Below are positions 52,013-58,620 of a stretch of DNA of 64,000 bases, one piece after another. Where the stretch lies: NCBI RefSeq assembly GCF_004302915.1, contig NZ_QQBI01000008.1:1-64000 (forward strand), given 5' to 3'. This stretch comes from Komagataeibacter xylinus. Its GTDB lineage: Bacteria; Pseudomonadota; Alphaproteobacteria; Acetobacterales; Acetobacteraceae. The notes below the pieces were generated by a model that made no database searches, was not told where the DNA came from, and saw nothing but the letters and a program-made list of their open reading frames with translations. Position 1 is the first letter of the stretch; every line of letters starts with the position of its first letter. Position numbers and translations under genes: made by a program.

Positions 52013-53223
52013 GTGCTACCATGACCGCCCTGCGCATGACCGCGGGCACCGGCATCAGCGCCATTGGCCGTGGCGTGGGCCAGACGCTGGCCGCCCTGCG
52101 CAACCGGCGCACCGGGCTGGAGCCGTGCGATTTTGCCGGCATCACCCACGGCTATGCAGGGCCTGTTGCAGGCGTGCAGGCCCACGCCGTGCCCCCGGCG
52201 CTGGCTGCCTATGACTGCCGCAACAACCGCCTGATCGACATGGCCCTGCGCACCGATGGCGTGGCCGAGGCCATCATGGCGGCCCGCGCGCATTATGGCG
52301 CGGGGCGCATTGGCGTGGTCATGGGCACCAGCACATCGGGCGTGCTGGCCAGCGAGGACGCCTTCTGCGCCATGGATGCGCAGGGCAGGCTGCCCGCGAA
52401 CTTTGATTATGAACACACGCAGGACCTGTTCTCGCTCGCGCGGTACGTGCGCGCGGCACTGGAGCTGGGCGGCCCCGCGCTGTGCGTGTCGATGGCGTGT
52501 GCATCCTCCTCGCGCGCGTTCATGGATGCGGCCTACCTGATCCGCGCGGGTATCTGCGATGCGGTGGTGGTGGGCGGGGCGGACAGCCTGTGCCGCATGA
52601 CGCTGCGCGGCTTTGCCGCCCTTGAACTGGTCTCGGCCCGGCGCTGCCGCCCGTGCGATGCGCTGCGCGATGGCATCTCGATCGGGGAGGCGGCGGGCAT
52701 CGTGCTGCTCGAGCGCCCTGATGGCCGCGCCATCAGCGGCCCCTCCGCCGGGTTTCGCGCCACCCTGCTCGGCTATGGCGCCAGCAGCGACGGGCACCAC
52801 ATGTCCACCCCGCACCCGCAGGGCGCGGGCGCGGCCCTGGCCATGCAGCGCGCGCTGGACAGTGCGCGCCTGCCGGTGGACGCCATTGATTACATCAACC
52901 TGCACGGCACCGGCACCCGCGCCAATGACGCGATGGAGGACAGGGCGGTCAGCACCCGGTTTGGCACGCATGTGCCCTGCTCCTCCACCAAGGGCTGGAC
53001 GGGACATACGCTGGGCGCGTGCGGCGTGCTGGAGGCCATGATCTGCGCCCTGGCCATCGAACACGGGTTCATGCCCGGCTGCCTTGGCGTGGATGAAGTC
53101 GACCCCACCTTCAGGGCCAATGTCCTGACCACCAACATGGCCCGGCCCGTGCGCCATGTCATGAGCAACGCCTTTGGCTTTGGCGGGGCGAACTGCAGCC
53201 TGATTTTTGGAAAGGCCGCCTGA
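52009..53223 (+). CDS. Beta-ketoacyl-ACP synthase (polyene cluster)
   Basis: A 404-residue type II condensing enzyme. The catalytic triad is complete: C164 in VSMACASSS, H299 in NLHGTGT and H333 in KGWTGHTLGACG. Elongating ketoacyl synthases of this kind condense malonyl-ACP with the growing chain; the missing malonyl transferase is presumably shared with fatty acid synthesis. It is followed, with a TGATG overlap, by a smaller relative without the triad, which suggests a heterodimer of synthase and chain-length factor. Confidence 0.9.
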   Translation: MSATMTALRMTAGTGISAIGRGVGQTLAALRNRRTGLEPCDFAGITHGYAGPVAGVQAHAVPPALAAYDCRNNRLIDMALRTDGVAEAIMAARAHYGAGRIGVVMGTSTSGVLASEDAFCAMDAQGRLPANFDYEHTQDLFSLARYVRAALELGGPALCVSMACASSSRAFMDAAYLIRAGICDAVVVGGADSLCRMTLRGFAALELVSARRCRPCDALRDGISIGEAAGIVLLERPDGRAISGPSAGFRATLLGYGASSDGHHMSTPHPQGAGAALAMQRALDSARLPVDAIDYINLHGTGTRANDAMEDRAVSTRFGTHVPCSSTKGWTGHTLGACGVLEAMICALAIEHGFMPGCLGVDEVDPTFRANVLTTNMARPVRHVMSNAFGFGGANCSLIFGKAA

Positions 53224-54032
53224 TGCGCGTATGGATTCCGGGCCTGGCCGTGCTGGCCGATGGCATGGCGGGATGGGAGCCCGCCCGCGCCATCCTGCGG
53301 GGGGAAGACACATGGCAGCCCACGCCCTGCGCCCTGCCGCCGCCTGCCACCCTCGCCCCCAACGAACGGCGGCGCACCAGCCCCATCGTGCGCCTTGCCA
53401 TGGCCGTGGCGGCCGAAGCCTGTGCCGCGGCAGGCTGCGACCCGGCCACGGTGCATAACGTGTTTGGCAGCTCCAATGGTGATGGCAGGGTGGTCAATGC
53501 CATCCTGCAGGCACTCGCCGACCCGGCAGCAGGCATATCGCCCACGCAGTTCCACAACTGCGTGCATAACGCGGCGGCGGGGTACTGGACCATCGGCAGC
53601 CAGTCCCACCAGCCCGTGGCCTGTCTTGGCGGGTATGACTGGAGCTGGGGCTTTTCCCTGCTGCAGGCCGCGGCCGAGGCGGTCGTGGAAGGAAAGACCG
53701 TGCTCCTGTGTGTCTATGACATGGCCATGCCAATGCCGCTGGGCCAGAAACGGGCCACGCGGGGCACGTTTGGCGTGGGGCTCGTGCTCTCTCCCCACCC
53801 CGTGCCGCACGCGCTGGCCATGCTGGATGTGGACTATGGAGCGGAGGATGCAGCCGACACCGTGCTGACCCTGCCCGATGCGCAGGCCACAACAGCCCTG
53901 CGCGCGCTGTGCCACGACAACCCGGCGGCCCGCTGCCTGCCGCTTCTGGCCGCCATCGCCCGGGGCGGCACGCATGAGATCCGCGTTGCGGGCGACGTGG
54001 GCCATGTGGCGCTCAGGGTGACGCCATGCTGA
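53223..54032 (+). CDS. Ketoacyl synthase chain-length-factor-like protein (polyene cluster)
   Basis: A 269-residue protein of the Ketoacyl-synt_2 type: ERRRTSPIVRLAMAVAAEAC, FGSSNGDGRVVNAILQALAD, SPTQFHNCVHNAAAGYWTIG and GLVLSPHPVPHALAML. It has the N-terminal half of the thiolase fold and no second half with its His residues, so it cannot condense on its own. It is thought to pair with the full synthase and set chain length. In most relatives the motif is FHNSVHNA; here it is FHNCVHNA, a Ser-to-Cys change. Confidence 0.82.
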   Translation: MRVWIPGLAVLADGMAGWEPARAILRGEDTWQPTPCALPPPATLAPNERRRTSPIVRLAMAVAAEACAAAGCDPATVHNVFGSSNGDGRVVNAILQALADPAAGISPTQFHNCVHNAAAGYWTIGSQSHQPVACLGGYDWSWGFSLLQAAAEAVVEGKTVLLCVYDMAMPMPLGQKRATRGTFGVGLVLSPHPVPHALAMLDVDYGAEDAADTVLTLPDAQATTALRALCHDNPAARCLPLLAAIARGGTHEIRVAGDVGHVALRVTPC

Positions 54033-54469
54033 GCCGGGCGGATATCGAGGCCCGCATGCCCCATGCCGGGGCCAGCTGCCTGCTCGAGCGCGTGATTGCC
54101 CATGACGGGCGCACGATCCACTGCACCACCCGCGCGCATCTCGACCCCGCCAACCCGCTGCGCCGCAACGGGCGGCTCGATATGGTGTGCGGGGTTGAAA
54201 TCGGCATGCAGGCCGCCGCCCTGCATGGGGGGCTGCACATGCAGGCGGGCGGCCCGCGCATCGGCTACCTCACCACCCTGCGCCAGGTCAGCCTTGCGCC
54301 GGGGCGGCTGGACCAGCCGGAAACAGGCACGTTGCAGGTCAGGGCAACATGCGAACAGGCCGATGAGCAGGGCATGCGCTACCACTTCAGCGTGGCGAGC
54401 GAAGCGGGGGCCATGCTGGTCACCGGCCATGGTTTTGTCGTGCTGCAACCACAGGAACAACAGCCATGA
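54026..54469 (+). CDS. Second hot-dog dehydratase, ApeP-like (polyene cluster)
   Basis: A 147-residue protein with a FabZ-like hot-dog fold: the active-site region RMPHAGASCLLERVI (His13) and the helix GVEIGMQAAALHG with its Glu, then strands from RIGYLTTLRQVSLAPGRLDQ to VTGHGFVVLQPQ. Aryl-polyene pathways use two dehydratases that act together; the partner would be the C-terminal domain of the ligase fusion at 46537. It overlaps both neighbours by 7 and 4 bases. Confidence 0.83.
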   Translation: MLSRADIEARMPHAGASCLLERVIAHDGRTIHCTTRAHLDPANPLRRNGRLDMVCGVEIGMQAAALHGGLHMQAGGPRIGYLTTLRQVSLAPGRLDQPETGTLQVRATCEQADEQGMRYHFSVASEAGAMLVTGHGFVVLQPQEQQP

Positions 54470-55185
54470 AACGCGCACTCGTAACCGGGGGCGCCAGCCC
54501 GCTGGGGCAGGCCATCTGCCAGCGCCTCGCACAGGACGGGCTGCACGTTATCGTGCATGCGCATAACGCCATCGACAGGGCGCGCGCCATTGCCGCCGGG
54601 ATTTGCGCCACCGGCGGCTCGGCGCAGGCCTGGCAGTGCGACCTGTCGGACATGGAGGCCACCGCCACCGCCCTCGAAACCCTTCTGGCCGAAGGCGTGG
54701 TGCAGGTGGTGGTCCATAATGCGGGCATTCATGATGACGCGCCCATGGCGGGCATGAGTGCCCGGCAATGGCGCTCGGTCGTGTCCGTGTCGCTTGATGG
54801 TTTCTTTGCCACCCTCCAGCCACTGCTGCTGCCCATGATCGGCACGCGGTGGGGGCGGATCGTGGGCATTTCCTCGGTCGCGGCCATCATGGGCAACCGG
54901 GGGCAGGCCAATTACGCGGCGGCCAAGGCCGGGCTGAGCGGGGCCGCGCGCGCACTCGCGCGTGAGGTGGCCAGCCGGGGCATTACGGTCAATGTGGTGG
55001 CCCCCGGCGTCATTGCCTCGCCTGCCATCGACGCGGTCATGACCCCACGCCAGATTGCCGACCTCGTGCCCGCGAAGCGCGCGGGCCAGCCGGAGGAGGT
55101 GGCCGACCTTGTCGCCTTCCTCACCTCCGATCGCGCCGCCTACATCAACGGCCAGACCATCTCGATCAATGGTGGCATGGCATGA
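54466..55185 (+). CDS. 3-oxoacyl-ACP reductase (FabG-like, polyene cluster)
   Basis: A 239-residue SDR with a FabG layout: glycine motif TGGASPLGQAICQ, NAGIH after the fourth strand, catalytic Ser in ISSVAA, and Tyr/Lys in NYAAAKAGLSG. NADPH-dependent reduction of the ketoacyl intermediate to hydroxyacyl precedes dehydration. It overlaps its neighbours by four bases on each side. Confidence 0.9.
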   Translation: MKRALVTGGASPLGQAICQRLAQDGLHVIVHAHNAIDRARAIAAGICATGGSAQAWQCDLSDMEATATALETLLAEGVVQVVVHNAGIHDDAPMAGMSARQWRSVVSVSLDGFFATLQPLLLPMIGTRWGRIVGISSVAAIMGNRGQANYAAAKAGLSGAARALAREVASRGITVNVVAPGVIASPAIDAVMTPRQIADLVPAKRAGQPEEVADLVAFLTSDRAAYINGQTISINGGMA

Positions 55186-56525
55186 CCCCGGACCCCAGCA
55201 CGAAAGAACGCCCCATGATGCCCCCCACCGACAGCCGCCCCGTGCAGGAATGCGATGTCCTCGTCATCGGCGGCGGCCCTGCGGGGTCAACCGCCGCCGC
55301 CCTGCTTGCCGGGCAGGGGCGCAGGGTGGTCATGGTGGAAAAGGACAGCCATCCGCGTTTCCATATCGGTGAATCCCTGCTGGCATGGAACCTGCCCATT
55401 CTCGAGCGCCTTGGCCTGATGGACCGGGTGCGCGCGTTCGGGGTGTTCAAGCCGGGTGCGGAGTTCGTCTCCGACGTGACCGGGCGCAGCGTCGCCTTCC
55501 CGTTCGCCTATGGCATCGACAAAAGCTACACCAACAGCTACCAGGTCGTGCGCTCCGAATTCGATGAAATGCTGTTCCGCCACGCGGGCAGGGAAGGCGC
55601 GACGCTGCTGGAAAACACCCGCGTGACCGACGTGGCACCGGGGCAGGACGGCGCGCGGGGCCATGTGGAGGCCGTGGGGCCTGATGGCGCGAAACTCGCC
55701 TTCGCGCCGCGCTTCATACTCGATGCCTCGGGGCGCGATACCTTCCTCGCCAGCCGGGCGGGCAACAAGACCAGCAACAAATACAATTCCACTGCCGCCC
55801 TGTTCGGCCATTTCAGCGGTGTCGAATTCCGCGATGGCGAGAGGGAGGGCTATATTTCCATCCATCTGGTGGATAATGGCTGGTTCTGGATGATCCCCCT
55901 GCCCGACGGGCTGATGAGCGTGGGCTTTGTAGGCGACCGCGTGGCGTTTGAAGGCCGCAAGGGCAGCCCGGCCGACCTGTTCTGGAGCAGGGTCAAGGCC
56001 AGCCCGAGCGTGAGCGCGCGCATGCGCAACGCAACACCGCTGCGCGAGATCATGGCCACGGGCAACTATTCCTACCATGCCGGGCAGTCATGGGGGGAAG
56101 GCTATTACATGATTGGCGATGCCTTCGGCTTTCTTGATCCGGTGTTTTCCTCGGGCGTGTTGCTGGCCATGAGCAGTGCCGAGCGGGGCGTGTCGGTTGC
56201 GGATGCGTGGCTCAAGTCACCCAAGGCCGGGCGGCGGGCCGCACACAGGGCGGAGCAGGAAACCCGCGCGGCCATGAAGCGCGTCGCGTGGCTGATCTAC
56301 CGCATCAACACGCCGGTCATCCGCCACCTGTTCATGAACCCGCGCAATGAGTTCCGCATGCGTGACGGGGTGATCTCGCTGCTCGCGGGCGACTTCCGGG
56401 GCAGGCTGAAAACACGCCTGCCCATGGCCGTGTTCAAGGCGGCGTACTATCTTGTCTCGGCGCGGCTGTGGCTGGAGCGCGACAGGCCACAATCCTGCCC
56501 CGAGCTTGAGCGGGGGCGCCGGTAA
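55182..56525 (+). CDS. FAD-dependent halogenase-like oxidoreductase (polyene cluster)
   Basis: A 447-residue flavoprotein. The FAD motif is GGGPAGS (30-36), followed by the variant-B halogenase/PHBH-type VEKDSHPRFHIGESLL. Two halogenase signatures are present: WFWMIP (234-239, the W-x-W-x-I-P motif that keeps halogenases from acting as monooxygenases) and FLDPVFSSG (317-325, the Fx.Px.Sx.G motif). Similar genes occur in xanthomonadin and other aryl-polyene clusters, where the aromatic head can be brominated. It would halogenate the aryl group or a bound intermediate. A separate flavin reductase is not adjacent. The start could also be one of the paired ATGs at 55215 and 55218. Confidence 0.82.
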   Translation: MTPDPSTKERPMMPPTDSRPVQECDVLVIGGGPAGSTAAALLAGQGRRVVMVEKDSHPRFHIGESLLAWNLPILERLGLMDRVRAFGVFKPGAEFVSDVTGRSVAFPFAYGIDKSYTNSYQVVRSEFDEMLFRHAGREGATLLENTRVTDVAPGQDGARGHVEAVGPDGAKLAFAPRFILDASGRDTFLASRAGNKTSNKYNSTAALFGHFSGVEFRDGEREGYISIHLVDNGWFWMIPLPDGLMSVGFVGDRVAFEGRKGSPADLFWSRVKASPSVSARMRNATPLREIMATGNYSYHAGQSWGEGYYMIGDAFGFLDPVFSSGVLLAMSSAERGVSVADAWLKSPKAGRRAAHRAEQETRAAMKRVAWLIYRINTPVIRHLFMNPRNEFRMRDGVISLLAGDFRGRLKTRLPMAVFKAAYYLVSARLWLERDRPQSCPELERGRR

Positions 56526-57844
56526 TGGGCATGGCACAACACCTTTTGCGCCGCATGTCCTGTGCGGCCCTGCTGGCGGGCACCGCCGTGCTTGCCGCCT
56601 GCGCGCCGACCAATTTCAACCATCCCGGCCAGGTGAGCCGGCCCGATGTGTACAACCAGGCCTTCCCGTATTACGCCGAGCTGTGCGCGGTCTCGCAGAT
56701 CTCGAAAAAACCCGGCTTCGGCGCGGATATCAGCGGGGGGGCTGGCGGGCATGCGGTCATGTTCCTTGGCGGCGTGTGCCTCGACCGCAAGGCGGGCTAC
56801 CCCGTGCTGACCGAATGCGATGCCACACGTACTGCCGACCGGCCCGATGGCGTGGGCTTCAGCATGAACTCCCATTACAGCAACGCCAACTGGACCGGGG
56901 CGGAGGGCAGCGCCTTCTACTTTGATGGCACGCTGGCGCCGGGGCAGGGGCTGACGCGCGCGGGCTACGTGGCAACGCAGGACGAGGCCAAGCGGCGCGG
57001 CATCTATGATGGCGTGATCTTCCACAAGGAAGTGTTCAACGGCAAGCCTGCCAACATGTCCGCCGTGGACTGGAAATATGAAATGTCGGTCGGCACCGAT
57101 TACGCCACCACGCTGGGGCGCGCGCGCTTCTGCGCCCGCCTGCCCGTGACCGGGCCACAGATGCGCAAGATCATGGATTTCCTCAACGCGCGCAACGCCG
57201 TCTATCGCAACGGACCCAAAACCTATGACTCCAACGTGTTGCAGGACAACTGCAACCACTTGACCCATAATGCGCTGGCGGCGGCGGGTTTCTGGAGCGA
57301 ATGGCCGATCAACCGCTTTGTCATGCTGGCGGCGCTGAGCTTTCCCGTGCCCAAGAATGAACTGGTCAACCTGATCCACCGCACCGATGCGGTGCCGGTG
57401 GAAAAAATACAGGCCATATTCAACGACAGGCTGACCTACCAGACCTTCATGCAATATGACTGGCTGGCCGATGAGCCGGGCGTGCTGCTGGAATCCGAGC
57501 CGGTGCATACCCCCAACGAGGTTTACAACACCTCGCTGTCGCTCATCTTCTACGATGACCCGGTGCTGGGGTCGTATCACCGCAATTTCGCCCACTACCT
57601 CAAGAACGCGCATTATTACGACCTGCGCACCAACCTTGAGTATTTTTCCGGCCGCTACGCCCGCATCCTGCAGGAGCGCCAGCCGCTTTCATGGTGGCAG
57701 GCGCACCACCCTTCACTGGCGCGGGCCTCTGGGCCGTTCCCGGCGTTCTACCAGCGTTACTATGACTATATTGCAGCCCAGCAGGCCAAGGTGCAGCAGG
57801 CCCTGGCCGACCTGCGCAATACCGAGGCCCCGCAAGGGCGCTAA
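56525..57844 (+). CDS. Lipoprotein with NCNH motif, PPPDE/LRAT-like (polyene cluster)
   Basis: A 439-residue lipoprotein: signal ALLAGTAVLAAC with lipobox C26, then a soluble domain. H76 in GGAGGHAVMFLGGVC and the later N242-C243-N244-H245 in LQDNCNHLTHNALAAAG match the circularly permuted papain fold (PPPDE/LRAT/NlpC type), where His comes first and NC-x-H later. Length and the remaining C-terminal 190 residues, rich in Tyr and His, are unusual for those families. The TAATG junction places it last in the polyene operon. A thiol hydrolase or acyl transferase acting on the exported polyene lipid is a testable inference, not a known function. Confidence 0.65.
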   Translation: MGMAQHLLRRMSCAALLAGTAVLAACAPTNFNHPGQVSRPDVYNQAFPYYAELCAVSQISKKPGFGADISGGAGGHAVMFLGGVCLDRKAGYPVLTECDATRTADRPDGVGFSMNSHYSNANWTGAEGSAFYFDGTLAPGQGLTRAGYVATQDEAKRRGIYDGVIFHKEVFNGKPANMSAVDWKYEMSVGTDYATTLGRARFCARLPVTGPQMRKIMDFLNARNAVYRNGPKTYDSNVLQDNCNHLTHNALAAAGFWSEWPINRFVMLAALSFPVPKNELVNLIHRTDAVPVEKIQAIFNDRLTYQTFMQYDWLADEPGVLLESEPVHTPNEVYNTSLSLIFYDDPVLGSYHRNFAHYLKNAHYYDLRTNLEYFSGRYARILQERQPLSWWQAHHPSLARASGPFPAFYQRYYDYIAAQQAKVQQALADLRNTEAPQGR

Positions 57845-57860
57845 ACCCTGCGCCGGGCCA

Positions 57861-57884
57861 GGGCCACGCACGGGGGCGTGGCCC
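57861..57884 (+). terminator. Hairpin at the end of the polyene cluster
   Basis: GGGCCACGC and GCGTGGCCC make a perfect 9-base stem with a 6-base loop, 17 bases after the last polyene gene. There is no T-run, so it may be a stability or Rho-associated structure. Confidence 0.55.
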
Positions 57885-57980
57885 GCGCGCTCAAAGGCAT
57901 GTGAGCGCGCCACATGGCAACGCAGCGGGCAACGAAACGCTAGGAACAGGAGCGAACCCTGAGCGGAAAGAGACACATCC

Positions 57981-58433
57981 ATGCCCCTGCACCCTGCCCG
58001 CGTAGCCGCCGCCTGCCTCTGCCTTGCCAGCCTTGCCACCACGGCAGCCCATGCCCAGACGGTTGCCTCCGGCCATCGTGATATCCTTTTGCAGGCCGAT
58101 CATTCATGGAATGGCGTGGCGTATGCGCCCTACCCCACCACACGCCCCGAACTGACCATGATCCGCCTGACCATTCCCGCCCATACCGCGCTGCCGTGGC
58201 ACACCCACCCCGTGCCCAACGCAGGCTACGTGCTGGAAGGGCAGTTGACGATTCATGATCGTGATAGCGGCAAAACGGAAACTTTCCATCAGGGCGAGGC
58301 GTTTGCTGAATCCGTTAATGATACGCATCGCGGGGAAACGGGTGATGCCCGCACCGTCGTGCTGCTGACCTATGCCGGCACGCCGGGCACCCCCACCTCC
58401 GTTCCCGCCAGGGGAGAAAAACCGGAATACTGA
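57981..58433 (+). CDS. Periplasmic cupin
   Basis: A 150-residue single-domain cupin with signal peptide PLHPARVAAACLCLASLATT and cleavage near AHA. The metal-binding motif is LPWHTHPVPNAGYVLEGQLT (HxH and Glu), and the second motif is GEAFAESVNDTHRGE with one His. Likely substrates are small sugars or aldehydes in the periplasm. It is 136 bases downstream of the polyene operon and separated from it by a stem-loop. Confidence 0.8.
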   Translation: MPLHPARVAAACLCLASLATTAAHAQTVASGHRDILLQADHSWNGVAYAPYPTTRPELTMIRLTIPAHTALPWHTHPVPNAGYVLEGQLTIHDRDSGKTETFHQGEAFAESVNDTHRGETGDARTVVLLTYAGTPGTPTSVPARGEKPEY

Positions 58434-58620
58434 TCCGCCGCAGCAATATGCGCGTGTGGCGGCACAGTAAAGACAATGCGACAGCAGGCCATAAAACTGC
58501 CGCAATAGAGTCAAAGATACGCCAATGCCCCTTATCGCCTGAAAAACCGTGCCTTTTATGCTCCTGCATCATGGGCATACAGCGCAGCGGCGGGCCCAGA
58601 CCTTGTGGAAAGACGCCATC

